Below are positions 7,867 through 16,199 of a stretch of 64,000 bases of DNA, piece by piece. The stretch lies in the NCBI GenBank assembly GCA_965216905.1, contig OZ244213.1:2728001-2792000 (forward strand), given 5' to 3'. The notes below the pieces were generated by a model, which was not told the origin of the DNA, searched no databases, and saw only the letters and a program-made list of their open reading frames with translations. The position numbers were made by a program, and so were the translations under genes. Every line of letters starts with the position of its first letter. Positions within the stretch are counted from its first letter, which is position 1. The stretch comes from G965216905 sp965216905. GTDB lineage: Bacteria; Actinomycetota; Acidimicrobiia; Spongiisociales; ZC4RG35.

Positions 7867-8565
7867 ATGCAGGTGATTCCGGCCGTCGATGTGTTGGACG
7901 GCCGCGTGGTGCGACTGGAACGAGGGGAGTACGACCGGGTGACGGTCTACGACGAGGACCCGGTGCGATGCGCCCTCGGCTGGCAGGAACAGGGGGCCGC
8001 GCTCGTCCACGTGGTGGATCTGGAGGGCGCCCGCTCGGGGCACCCCGATGCCGGGTTGTGGGAACGGATGGCGGCGGCCGGGGTGCGGTTTCAGGTGGGT
8101 GGCGGGATTCGAACCGCCGAAACCGCCCGAGCCGCGCTGGCGGAGGGCGCCGACCGAGTGGTCATGGGCACCGCCGCCGTCTGGCGGCCGGACGTGCTGG
8201 AGGCGGTCGGTAGCCCGGCGCGGGTCGTGGCGGCGGTCGACGTGCGTTCGGGTCGCGCCGTCGGTGAGGGTTGGCTCGACCAGGGGAGGGATCTGTCATC
8301 CGTGCTCGACGGTCTGGCTGCGGCAGGGATCGGCCGGGTGCTCTCGACCGGGATCAGCTCCGACGGGACGATGGCCGGTCCGGAGTGGGACCTGATGGGT
8401 GGGCTGGCAGGCGACGAGCGGTTCGACGTGATCGCATCGGGCGGCGTGGGCTCTCTGGAGGATCTCCACGGTCTGTCCGACCTGGGTTGTGAGGCGGTGA
8501 TCGTGGGGCGAGCCCTCTACGAATCCAGGTTCACGCTGTCGGAGGCGGGAGAGGCGGCGGGTTGA
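7867..8565 (+). CDS. hisA: ProFAR isomerase HisA (possibly bifunctional PriA)
   Basis: The 232-residue (beta/alpha)8 barrel isomerises ProFAR to PRFAR, step 4 of histidine synthesis. Catalytic aspartates D8 (IPAVDVLDG) and D125 (VAAVDVRSG) and the phosphate sites GGGIR and ASGGVG are present. Many actinobacteria use the homologue PriA for both HisA and TrpF reactions; no trpF is in the window, but sequence alone does not settle this. The segment usually read T-D-x-x-x-D-G-T is T-G-I-S-S-D-G-T here. It is transcribed away from the his operon across the shared palindrome, with ribosome binding site GAGAGG. Confidence 0.93.
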   Translation: MQVIPAVDVLDGRVVRLERGEYDRVTVYDEDPVRCALGWQEQGAALVHVVDLEGARSGHPDAGLWERMAAAGVRFQVGGGIRTAETARAALAEGADRVVMGTAAVWRPDVLEAVGSPARVVAAVDVRSGRAVGEGWLDQGRDLSSVLDGLAAAGIGRVLSTGISSDGTMAGPEWDLMGGLAGDERFDVIASGGVGSLEDLHGLSDLGCEAVIVGRALYESRFTLSEAGEAAG

Positions 8566-8580
8566 ACCGCCCGGTGGAGT

Positions 8581-10608
8581 TCAGCTCTGCGCAGTGCCAC
8601 GCGTCGCGTGCCAGCGTTCCACCGCCGCCTCGATGTGAGCGGTGGTGACCGTCGTGGCCTTCCGGTCGGCTCGGAGTGCGTCGAGGGCGGCCTCGCGGAG
8701 AACGCCGTCCAAATCGGCGAATGACATGCCTTCGGTGATTGCGACGATGTGGTCGCGGTCGACACCGGGGGCGAACGGCACGTTGGTGATCTCCAGCAGT
8801 GCCCGGCGAGCGTCCGGCTCCGGCAAGCCGATCTCGATCTGGATCTCGAAGCGGCCGGCCCGCAACAATGCCGGGTCGATCAAGTCTCTGCGGTTGGTGG
8901 CGGCGATGACCGAGACGTCACCCCGACCGCCCACCCCGTCGACCTCGGTGAGGAGGGCGGCCACCACCGAGTCGGTGACCGACGTCGTCGACCGGCCGCG
9001 CACCGGTGCGAGTGCGTCGAACTCGTCGAAGAAGATGATCGCCGGGGCGGCGGCGCGCGCTCTGGAGAAGACATCGCGAACGCCGCGTTCGGACTCGCCC
9101 ACGTACTTGTCCAGCAACTCCGCTCCCTTGACCGAGAAGAAGGCAGCTCCGGCCTCGTGGGCCAAGGCGCGCACGACGTACGTCTTGCCGGTCCCGGGAG
9201 GTCCGTACAGCAGGACTCCCCGGGGTGGTTCGATTCCCATCTGTTGGAACCGGGCGGGGTCTGAGACCGGCCAGATCACCGCTTCGGTGAGCCGCTGCTT
9301 GGCCTCGGTCAGGTTGGCGACCTTGTCGAAGCCATACGACGGCATCTCACCGAGGGACATGGAGCCCAGTGATGGCTGGGTGTCTTCGACCGCGGCGAGG
9401 AGATCGTCGGTGGTGACGTCCCGTTGGGAGAGCGCCACGCGGCTGGATGCGTGGATGACGGCTGCCATCACATCGGAGCCCGAGAATCCGGCAGAGCGAT
9501 CGGCGAGCAGGTCGAAGTCGACGGAGTCGGCCGGCACTTTCGAGAGCGCAGCCTGGAACAGCAGCTTTCGGCGGGTTCGGTCGGGCGGCGGGATCGCCAG
9601 CGTTCGCGGGAGCAGCGGCGACTCCGTCACGGAGGGGTCGAGGTTGGAGCGAGAGGCCACCCCGAGGACGGTCGCCAGGCCGGGCTTCTCGGCCACCGCA
9701 TCGAGGAACCAGCGGAGAATGGCACCGATCTGCGTCCGAAATCCCGACATGCCCTGTTCTCCGGCAACCACTTCGAGGCGGTCGACGAAGATGACACAGG
9801 GCGTGGTCTGATCCTTCACGGCGCGTTCGAGCAGATCGAGCAGTCGCTCTGGTTTGAACACCAAGTCGAGCGTCACCTCGTGGACGCGGGCTCCCGCGTT
9901 GGTGGCGGCGGCCGCAACGAGTTCAGACTTTCCGCACCCGTGGGGTCCCTCCAGCAGGATGCCGGCAACGCGCGGCAGGCCCCAGGCGGCGGGGAGATCG
10001 GTCGGAGAGGTGAGAAGCGAGAGCCAGCCCGTGGCGAGGTCGAGCTCGGCGTCCAGGCCGGCCAGGAGGGCGTCGCTGGTCGACGGCCCGGAGTCGGCAT
10101 GCTCGTCGGCTTGCCGATGGACCGGCCCGCTCGTGTCCGCCGCCAGCCGGTCGGTTCGCGTGACGAATCGAGTCGATGCGCCGACCAATCCGGCCGGTTC
10201 CGGCTCCACCCGGAGGATCCGCAACTCGACCGGCTCGCTTTCCCCGGCGTCGTCGAGGTAGCGACCGTCCATCATCACCCGGTCGCCACCGGTCACGGGT
10301 CTGCCTTGCAGCGCCCGCAGCAGTGTCTTCGGAGGTCCTGGTAGCGCGTCGGCATCGACCACGACCAAGCGGGCATTGGGGAGCACCGCTCGTGTGACGT
10401 CCACGGTGCTCCCGGCCGAGACGCCGGCGTTCTGCATGGTCTGGGAGCCGAGCATCAGCGCCGACGGCTCGTCGACCCGACCCGCCTTGACCAGCGTATG
10501 CGTGGAGCCGACCCGAACCGCACCTCCGGCGGGCAGCCCCAGAGCCTTCAGCAGCACCCCGTCGGCGCGGGCCAGCGGCTCGGTGCCGGATCTCACGATG
10601 AATCGCAC
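8581..10608 (-). CDS. Cdc48/p97-like double AAA+ ATPase (actinobacterial Cpa type)
   Basis: The 675-residue protein has an N-terminal double-psi barrel-like domain (about 1-150) and two AAA+ modules. D1 has Walker A GPHGCGKS (221-228) but its Walker B reads IFVDR, with Arg277 where the catalytic Glu is expected. D2 is canonical: GPPGTGKT (469-476) and IIFFDEFDA (D528, E529), followed by a sensor-1-like AATNRRD. Actinobacterial Cdc48-like proteins of this layout (Cpa) interact with the 20S proteasome, so a protein-unfolding role is likely. The unusual D1 suggests that D2 does most of the hydrolysis. It ends 15 bases from convergent hisA. Confidence 0.92.
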   Translation of the reverse strand: MRFIVRSGTEPLARADGVLLKALGLPAGGAVRVGSTHTLVKAGRVDEPSALMLGSQTMQNAGVSAGSTVDVTRAVLPNARLVVVDADALPGPPKTLLRALQGRPVTGGDRVMMDGRYLDDAGESEPVELRILRVEPEPAGLVGASTRFVTRTDRLAADTSGPVHRQADEHADSGPSTSDALLAGLDAELDLATGWLSLLTSPTDLPAAWGLPRVAGILLEGPHGCGKSELVAAAATNAGARVHEVTLDLVFKPERLLDLLERAVKDQTTPCVIFVDRLEVVAGEQGMSGFRTQIGAILRWFLDAVAEKPGLATVLGVASRSNLDPSVTESPLLPRTLAIPPPDRTRRKLLFQAALSKVPADSVDFDLLADRSAGFSGSDVMAAVIHASSRVALSQRDVTTDDLLAAVEDTQPSLGSMSLGEMPSYGFDKVANLTEAKQRLTEAVIWPVSDPARFQQMGIEPPRGVLLYGPPGTGKTYVVRALAHEAGAAFFSVKGAELLDKYVGESERGVRDVFSRARAAAPAIIFFDEFDALAPVRGRSTTSVTDSVVAALLTEVDGVGGRGDVSVIAATNRRDLIDPALLRAGRFEIQIEIGLPEPDARRALLEITNVPFAPGVDRDHIVAITEGMSFADLDGVLREAALDALRADRKATTVTTAHIEAAVERWHATRGTAQS

Positions 10609-10669
10609 CGACGGGATGCTAGAACCGGCGGTCGGCCCCCGCGCCCGCCCCCGCGCTCGGCCCGCAGAT

Positions 10670-12364
10670 CTACGCGGTCGCCGCCAACCCGCCCACGGTC
10701 AGGTGCCGGATCGGTGCTCGGGGCATCGCCAGATCGCCGTCGACGGCCAGAACGGTGGTCGGCTGCTCTTCCAGCCAGCGCCAGGTCATGTCGAGCTCGG
10801 CGGCGGCGGCCAGCGTTGGGGGAACCGGAGTTTCGGCGCGTTCGTCGTCACCACCGAGCTCGGTGACGGCGGCTGTCATCGTCATGGGCTGGGCGATGAG
10901 CGGCGGGGTTTCGCCGCTTCGCCAGGTGGCCACGAATCGCCCACGGTCGAGACACACGACCTCGCCGTCAGCGCGTTCGAGTACCACTCGCCCGGCGACG
11001 ACCAGCGACTGCCAGCGCCGACGTCGTTCGATGGCGCGGGCCAGCGCCCGATGTCGGTCGCGAACCCAGCCGGCTTCCTCGAAGCGATCGCGCCGGGCGT
11101 GCTCGAGCATCCGGGCCCGCAGTGCGGCGAGCAGTGGTTCGGGATCGCGGTCGATCGCCGCCACCAGCGCCCGCACCTCGTCGGCATAGCGATCGGCGGT
11201 GAGCGTGCCGTCACAGGGGCACAATGCCTGGCCGAGTTGGGCTGGAGCGCACGGTCCGCTGCGAGAGCCCGGTCGTCCGGTACAGCGCCGGATCAGGGTT
11301 GCGTCCCAGATGGCGGTGGCAACCAGCTCCGCCGATCGCCGAGAGCGAAAGGGACCGAGCACCAGCGGTGCATCGTCGTGAAGCGTCCGGGTCAACGAGA
11401 GCCGCGGGAAGGGGCCTCGGGTGAGGGTGACCCAATGGGTTGCCTTGGACGGGCGGGAGGCTCGGTTGAAGCGCGGTCGATGGGCATGGATGAGCCGAAG
11501 CTCGGTGACGGCCGCCTCGAGCTCGCCGGTACACGTTCGGTGTTCGATGTCTCGCAGCTGGCGAAGCATGTCTCCGATCGAGCGACGTTGGTCGCCGTGA
11601 AAGTACGACATGACGCGGGTGCGGAGATTCTTTGCCTTCCCCACATAGATCACCTCGCCGTGACGGTCACGGAACAGATAGACACCGGGTGCCCGCGGCA
11701 AGGCTTTGGCCAGGTGGATCTTTCGATAGTCCGGTGTGCCCCGGGCGGTGGGCAGGACGAGGAGGTCCTCCAGCGCAGTGACGCCGATGGAGCCCGCTCG
11801 TTCCAGCAGGCCGTGCAAGACGTGCACGGTTGCCCGTGCGTCGTCGAGTGCTCGGTGGGTCGGGGCCACCGGTGACCGCAGATGCGCAGCCAGGCTCGAG
11901 AGCTTCAGGCTCCGGACCTCGGAACGGATCAATCGCCGGGCCAGCGCAGCCGTATCGAGGGTCCGGTTGGGCAGCGGTGGGTATCCGAGCCGCCGGCAGG
12001 CCGCCGCCAGGAACGACAGGTCGAAACGAACGTTGTGCCCGACGACGACGCTGTCCGTGCCGCAGAACTCGAGGAACGCGGGGAGGGCGGCGTCGATCGG
12101 TGGAGCCTCGACGACCATGGCGTGCGTGATACCGGTCAGCACGGTGATGAAGGGTGGGATCGGACCACCGGGATCGACCAGCGTCTGGAAGGTGCCCAAC
12201 ACCTCGCCGCCGCGCACGCGCACCGCCCCGATCTCGGTGATATCACTGTCGCGAGCAGATCCGCCCGTGGTCTCGAGATCGACGACGCAGAATGTGACGT
12301 CGATGAGCGGTGTTCCGAGGTCGTCGAAGCTTCGCTGCACGCCGAGGCTGAGATCAGGGGCCAT
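10670..12364 (-). CDS. DEDD 3'-5' exonuclease fused to UvrC-like GIY-YIG domain
   Basis: The 564-residue fusion has an N-terminal DnaQ-like exonuclease (about 20-190; D29 and E31 in VVDLETTG, then HRALDDARAT) and a GIY-YIG nuclease domain (PGVYLFRD...VIYVGKAKNLRTRV, about 225-300). A UvrC/UvrB-interacting-like segment follows (RARMLEHARRDRFEEAGWVRDR). The UvrC C-terminal RNase H-like nuclease is absent, as in Cho-type proteins. It is probably an accessory excision-repair nuclease. I chose the ATG at 12364 with GGTGAG upstream; a longer GTG start at 12385 would fall inside the SOS box. The SOS box at 12378-12393 indicates LexA control. Confidence 0.92.
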   Translation of the reverse strand: MAPDLSLGVQRSFDDLGTPLIDVTFCVVDLETTGGSARDSDITEIGAVRVRGGEVLGTFQTLVDPGGPIPPFITVLTGITHAMVVEAPPIDAALPAFLEFCGTDSVVVGHNVRFDLSFLAAACRRLGYPPLPNRTLDTAALARRLIRSEVRSLKLSSLAAHLRSPVAPTHRALDDARATVHVLHGLLERAGSIGVTALEDLLVLPTARGTPDYRKIHLAKALPRAPGVYLFRDRHGEVIYVGKAKNLRTRVMSYFHGDQRRSIGDMLRQLRDIEHRTCTGELEAAVTELRLIHAHRPRFNRASRPSKATHWVTLTRGPFPRLSLTRTLHDDAPLVLGPFRSRRSAELVATAIWDATLIRRCTGRPGSRSGPCAPAQLGQALCPCDGTLTADRYADEVRALVAAIDRDPEPLLAALRARMLEHARRDRFEEAGWVRDRHRALARAIERRRRWQSLVVAGRVVLERADGEVVCLDRGRFVATWRSGETPPLIAQPMTMTAAVTELGGDDERAETPVPPTLAAAAELDMTWRWLEEQPTTVLAVDGDLAMPRAPIRHLTVGGLAATA

Positions 12365-12377
12365 GCTCTCACCATAA

Positions 12378-12393
12378 TCGAACACATGTTCGA
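12378..12393. promoter_or_regulatory. SOS box (LexA operator)
   Basis: The perfect 16-bp palindrome TCGAACACATGTTCGA matches the mycobacterial SOS consensus TCGAAC-N4-GTTCGA and the Bacillus-type CGAACRNRYGTTCG at every defined position. It lies 13 bases upstream of the ATG of the exonuclease/GIY-YIG repair gene, where a bound repressor would block the promoter or start region. No lexA is in the window. Confidence 0.88.
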
Positions 12394-12434
12394 TCCTGGT
12401 GGCATGTCATCGTGTGTGGTGGGGTGGCGGCGCC

Positions 12435-13232
12435 TCAGCTTCTTCGTTGGCGAACCGCCTCATAGAGGGCGACGGCCGCCGCCACGGCTGCGTTGAGCGA
12501 GTCGGCGTGACCCGCCATGGGGATACGAGCCCAATGGTTCGCCGCCTCCAGCCACCGATCGCTCAGGCCGTACTGCTCCGAGCCGACGACGATCGCCACC
12601 GCTCCGGTCAGGTCTCGATCGAAGATCGTCCCGTCCGTGTCCGGGGTGGTTGCGATCGTCTTCACACCAATGCTTCGCAGGTGAAGGATCACCTCGTCGG
12701 TGGATGCAACGGCGAGCGGGACGGTGAACAGGGTGCCGACCGAGGCCCGGACCACGTTGGGATTGAACGGATCGGTGGTTGGGTCGCACACGATGATCGA
12801 CGCACCCGCCGCGTCGGCGGTGCGGAGCATCGTTCCCAGGTTCCCGGGCTTCTCGATGGCTTCGGCGACCAGCAGCAACTGGTCGGCAGCCGGAGAGAGA
12901 CCGTCGAGATCGGTGGCGAACTGGCGAGCGACCGCCAACAGCCCATCGGGCCGGTCCCGATAGGAGGCCTTCCGAAACGGGTCTTCGGACACGGGCAGTA
13001 CGGCAGCTCCGGTGGCGGTGACTCGTTCGACCAGGGCCGGCTCATTGGTTCCCAGGTAGAGATCGGGAGCGACGAAGAGGGTGTCGAAATCGAGGCCGGC
13101 CTCGGTGGCGCGGGTGATTTCGCGGAAGCCTTCGATCAGAAATCGACCGCTGCGATCGCGATGACGGCGGGAACGGAGCTTGACGAGGTCCTTGATCCGC
13201 GGGTTGGTCGTCGACGTGATCGGGTCGGTCAC
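12435..13232 (-). CDS. TrmH/SpoU-family RNA 2'-O-methyltransferase
   Basis: The 265-residue SPOUT methyltransferase has an N-terminal substrate-binding region (RSGRFLIEGFREI) and the three family motifs: motif 1 EAIEKPGNLGTMLRTADAAG, motif 2 IVVGSEQYGLS and motif 3 IPMAGHADSLNAAVAAAVALYE. It uses SAM to methylate a ribose in rRNA or tRNA; the target is not deducible. The GTG start at 13232 overlaps the stop of the upstream sigma factor gene (GTGA), so the two are translationally coupled. Confidence 0.92.
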   Translation of the reverse strand: MTDPITSTTNPRIKDLVKLRSRRHRDRSGRFLIEGFREITRATEAGLDFDTLFVAPDLYLGTNEPALVERVTATGAAVLPVSEDPFRKASYRDRPDGLLAVARQFATDLDGLSPAADQLLLVAEAIEKPGNLGTMLRTADAAGASIIVCDPTTDPFNPNVVRASVGTLFTVPLAVASTDEVILHLRSIGVKTIATTPDTDGTIFDRDLTGAVAIVVGSEQYGLSDRWLEAANHWARIPMAGHADSLNAAVAAAVALYEAVRQRRS

Positions 13233-13813
13233 CGCACGTCACCCGGCCGGTGCTTCCCGTACTCCGCTTCCAGCTTTCGACGAGCTCGGAGGGCGGCGAC
13301 CCGGGCGGCCCCGGCGGCGATGCCCATCCGGCCGGCGATCTCGGCGTACTCGAGTTGTTCGACCTCACGCAACCACAGGATCTGGCGATCTCGAGGGGAC
13401 AGCTTGGCCAAGGCGAGGCGAATGTCCGCATGCTCGTCGGCGGCGATGGCCAGATCGGCCGGATCGTCGATCGGGGCGTGGTCCAGCTCGTATACGACCC
13501 GGCCCCGCTTGCGGATGACACTTCGGACTCGGTTGCGGGCGATCGTCCAGAACCATCCTTCGAACGCGGCCGGCTCTCGAAGCCGCGGCAGGCTCACGAT
13601 CATCCCCTCCACGGCTTCGGAGGCGATGTCTTCGGCTTCGGTCCGGGTCATACCCATCCCGCGATAGAAGGACACCAGCTTGGGATAGCCGGTCGCCAGG
13701 ATGCTGCCCATCGCCTCGCGGTCTCCGCGGCGGGCCGCCTCGATGTTGGCGAGGGACGGGGGCCAGACGGAGCGCCAGCCGATGACGCGACCGGAATCGG
13801 CGCCATCGCTCAT
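13229..13813 (-). CDS. ECF-like RNA polymerase sigma factor
   Basis: The 194-residue sigma-70 family protein has region 2 (ILATGYPKLVSFYRGMG...EAEDIASEAVEGM...FEGWFWTIARNRVRS) and region 4 with a helix-turn-helix (LSPRDRQILWLREVEQLEYAEIAGRMGIAAGAARVAALRARRKL, about 140-185). No anti-sigma gene is adjacent. The start is uncertain: the ATG at 13813 has a TACACT hexamer 8 nt upstream (13822-13827), as expected for a leaderless message, while an in-frame GTG at 13843 would add ten residues. Confidence 0.88.
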   Translation of the reverse strand: MSDGADSGRVIGWRSVWPPSLANIEAARRGDREAMGSILATGYPKLVSFYRGMGMTRTEAEDIASEAVEGMIVSLPRLREPAAFEGWFWTIARNRVRSVIRKRGRVVYELDHAPIDDPADLAIAADEHADIRLALAKLSPRDRQILWLREVEQLEYAEIAGRMGIAAGAARVAALRARRKLEAEYGKHRPGDVR

Positions 13814-13883
13814 GGCGAGAGAGTGTACGGGCGTTCGTCCCACCTTCCAGCGGTCGATCTCCTCCGATGGATCTCCCCGAGAT

Positions 13884-13904
13884 CTTCACATCGGCTTCAC
13901 ATCG
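13884..13904. promoter_or_regulatory. Tandem direct repeat CTTCACATCG with 11-bp period (candidate OmpR-family response regulator site)
   Basis: CTTCACATCG occurs at 13884-13893 and again at 13895-13904, one helical turn apart. This head-to-tail spacing is what winged-helix (OmpR/PhoB) response regulators bind. It lies 39 bases upstream of the small membrane protein gene and just before a winged-helix response regulator gene, suggesting autoregulation. Inference from geometry. Confidence 0.6.
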
Positions 13905-13942
13905 CTGCCTGAGGATGGTGTCACAAGTCGAAAGGAGTGCAC

Positions 13943-14326
13943 ATGTTCCGTTTCCTGATTCCCGCCGTCGCCCTGGTCGTGTTGGGTGGCCTGCTCTTCG
14001 GTGATTCCGGCACAGCGGCCTTCGCCGGACTGGCATTCGGAAAGGTCCTGGTTGCAGTGTTGATCGTGTCCGTGCTGTCGAAGCTCTTCTGGTTCGGGAG
14101 ACACGCTCGGTTCGGCCCGAGATCGTGGGGGTGGGAAGCGGATCAGAGGAGCGAGCCACGGTGGCGGAACCCACATCGGCGAGGTCACGGGGGGCGGTGG
14201 CAGCCGTCCGGCGAGTCCGCTTCGACCGACGGCCGGCGGGACCGCGATGCCGAGCTCTTCGAAGCCTGGCACCGAATGGCCCACGCCAAGGAGGAGGTTG
14301 CGGGTTGGACGGAGGAAATGGAGTGA
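13943..14326 (+). CDS. Small membrane protein of unknown function, first gene of two-component locus
   Basis: The 127-residue protein has two N-terminal hydrophobic segments (FLIPAVALVVLGGLLFG and GLAFGKVLVAVLIVSVL) followed by a soluble, Arg/Trp/Gly-rich tail that ends in an acidic helix (FEAWHRMAHAKEEVAGWTEEME). I do not recognise the family. A strong ribosome binding site (AAAGGAG, 13931-13937) supports the ATG at 13943. The gene sits just upstream of the response regulator and histidine kinase, behind a direct repeat with the geometry of an OmpR-family site. It may be a target or accessory of that system. Confidence 0.75.
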   Translation: MFRFLIPAVALVVLGGLLFGDSGTAAFAGLAFGKVLVAVLIVSVLSKLFWFGRHARFGPRSWGWEADQRSEPRWRNPHRRGHGGRWQPSGESASTDGRRDRDAELFEAWHRMAHAKEEVAGWTEEME

Positions 14327-14348
14327 TTCGTTCGCCAGAATGGCCGGC

Positions 14349-15029
14349 ATGAAGACCGTGCTGCTGGTCGAGGACGAGCTCCGCATCACCCGCTTGCTTC
14401 GGGACTACCTGGAGCAGGCGGGTTTCGCGGTACTCGAGGCGGCCGACGGTCGATCGGCACTGATGGTCGCCCGCTCCGCCCGGCCCGACATGATCGTTCT
14501 CGACTTGGGAATCCCCGGTCTCGATGGCCTGGAGGTGACGCGCGAGCTTCGGAGAACTTCGGCCGTGCCCATCATCATGGTGACCGCTCGTACCGAGGAG
14601 GCGGACCGAATCGTTGGCCTCGAACTGGGTGCCGACGATTACGTGACGAAGCCGTTCAGTCCGCGAGAGGTCGTGGCCCGCATCCGGGCCGTGCTCAGAC
14701 GGGCGGATGCCACGATCGGAGGGGGAGAGACGGTTCGGGCGGGACCGGTCGAGATCGACATCCCCAAACGCCACGTCGTCGTCGACGGTCGACCCGTGGG
14801 GCTGACCGCCACCGAGTTCGATCTCCTCGTGATCCTCGCACGCAGCCCCGGCCGGATCTACACCCGTGCGCAGCTGCTGGAGGCCATCCAGGGCATGTCG
14901 CTCGAGTCCTACGAACGCTCCGTCGATGCCCACGTCAAGAACCTCCGAAGGAAGATCGAGCGCGACCCATCGCGCCCGGTCCTGGTCACCACCGTGCACG
15001 GTGTGGGATATCGATTCGTCGATGCGTGA
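14349..15029 (+). CDS. OmpR/PhoB-family response regulator
   Basis: The 226-residue regulator has a receiver domain with acidic pair E8-D9, phosphoacceptor D52 (MIVLDLGIPG) and conserved K101 (DDYVTKPF). Its C-terminal winged helix (about 130-226) shows LTATEFDLLVILARSPGRIYTRAQLLEA and the C-terminal hairpin VTTVHGVGYRF. An in-frame ATG at 14340 would add three residues. The stop codon lies inside the next gene, a histidine kinase (8-base overlap), so the two form a translationally coupled pair. Confidence 0.95.
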   Translation: MKTVLLVEDELRITRLLRDYLEQAGFAVLEAADGRSALMVARSARPDMIVLDLGIPGLDGLEVTRELRRTSAVPIIMVTARTEEADRIVGLELGADDYVTKPFSPREVVARIRAVLRRADATIGGGETVRAGPVEIDIPKRHVVVDGRPVGLTATEFDLLVILARSPGRIYTRAQLLEAIQGMSLESYERSVDAHVKNLRRKIERDPSRPVLVTTVHGVGYRFVDA

Positions 15030-16128
15030 CCGTCACGTCTGGTCCGGCCAACACGACCCACGCTCCGGACCGCACGGTCCGGAGGCGTGGGGTCCGGAGG
15101 CGTGGGGAGACGGTTGGCGCGGCCGAGCGTGGCATGAGTTTGGTCGCCGGATGATCCGTCGGGCGTTGACGGCCGTGGTGGTGGCCGTGACCGTCCTCAT
15201 TCTCATCGGCGCCGGGTTGACGGCCGTCGTCACGAGTGCCGGCGCCGCCGATGTGGTTGTTGCGTTGGTGGTCGGCATCGGAAGCCTGGCCGCCCTCGCC
15301 GCCGTGGTGGCGATCCTGGTCGCTCGATCATGGCGCCCGATTCGTCACGTTCTGGATGTGCTGGCGGCCCTGGCCGAAGGTCGATACTCGGCGCGGGTGC
15401 CGCGGCCGCGTGCCGCACCGCTGCGTCCGGTGGCGGCGTCGGTCAACGAGCTCGCCCGGCGTCTCGAATCCGCCGAAGCGGCGCGCCGGCAACTCCTGGC
15501 CGACCTCGGTCATGAGCTCCGGACGCCGCTGACCGTGGTGCGGGGCGGCATCGAAGCACTGCTCGACGGAGTCCACCGGCCCGACCAAGAGCATCTGGAG
15601 ACGCTCCTGGCCGAGGTTGCAGTGACCGAGCGGCTCATCGAGGACCTCCGCACCCTGAGCATGTCGGACGCCGGCGTCCTGTCCCTTCACGTCGAGCCGG
15701 TCGAGGTTGGAGACCTGGTGGCCGACACCGTGGATTCTCACCGGTCCCGGGCACAGTCGGAGGGCGTGGTGTTGTCGACGAAGCAGGTGGGAGTGGGCGA
15801 GGCGGCCCTCGATCCGATTCGGATGCGCGAAGTGGTCTCCAACCTGATCGTGAACGCCCTGAACGCCACCGTCGATGGCGATCGCGTCGACATCTCGGTC
15901 ACCGGCCATCCCGACGCGGTCGAGATCGAGGTCGCGGACACGGGCCGAGGGATCCGCCCAGCAGATGTGGACCACGTCTTCGATCGGTTCGTGAAAGGGC
16001 CCGGCTCCGACGGTACGGGCCTGGGGCTCACCATCAGTCGTGACCTCGTTCGTGCCCACGGTGGTTCCATCTCGTTGACCAGCGAACTCGGCGTCGGGAC
16101 GGTCGTCACCGTTCGGCTTCCCCGCTGA
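15022..16128 (+). CDS. Membrane sensor histidine kinase
   Basis: The 368-residue kinase has a soluble N-terminal stretch of about 45 residues, two TM segments (about 47-70 and 77-101) with almost no external loop, a HAMP-like linker, HisKA with H164 (LGHELRTPLTVVRGG) and HATPase_c (NLIVNALNAT, ADTGRGIRP, GTGLGLTISRDL). Such kinases usually sense envelope or membrane cues. The N-terminal region contains the duplicated peptide GPEAWGPEAW from a 15-bp DNA duplication. The ATG at 15022 overlaps the response regulator stop by eight bases. Confidence 0.94.
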   Translation: MRDRHVWSGQHDPRSGPHGPEAWGPEAWGDGWRGRAWHEFGRRMIRRALTAVVVAVTVLILIGAGLTAVVTSAGAADVVVALVVGIGSLAALAAVVAILVARSWRPIRHVLDVLAALAEGRYSARVPRPRAAPLRPVAASVNELARRLESAEAARRQLLADLGHELRTPLTVVRGGIEALLDGVHRPDQEHLETLLAEVAVTERLIEDLRTLSMSDAGVLSLHVEPVEVGDLVADTVDSHRSRAQSEGVVLSTKQVGVGEAALDPIRMREVVSNLIVNALNATVDGDRVDISVTGHPDAVEIEVADTGRGIRPADVDHVFDRFVKGPGSDGTGLGLTISRDLVRAHGGSISLTSELGVGTVVTVRLPR

Positions 16129-16199
16129 ACCCGACCGATGGTGGTCCCATCGAGACGAGCGAATCCGGTGGGTGGGATCGGACGTGATGTGGAGCGGAC

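Noticed and set aside
12365..12385. GTG start at 12385 for the DEDD/GIY-YIG fusion
   Set aside because: It would place seven codons inside and next to the perfect SOS box; the ATG at 12364 has a GGTGAG ribosome binding site.
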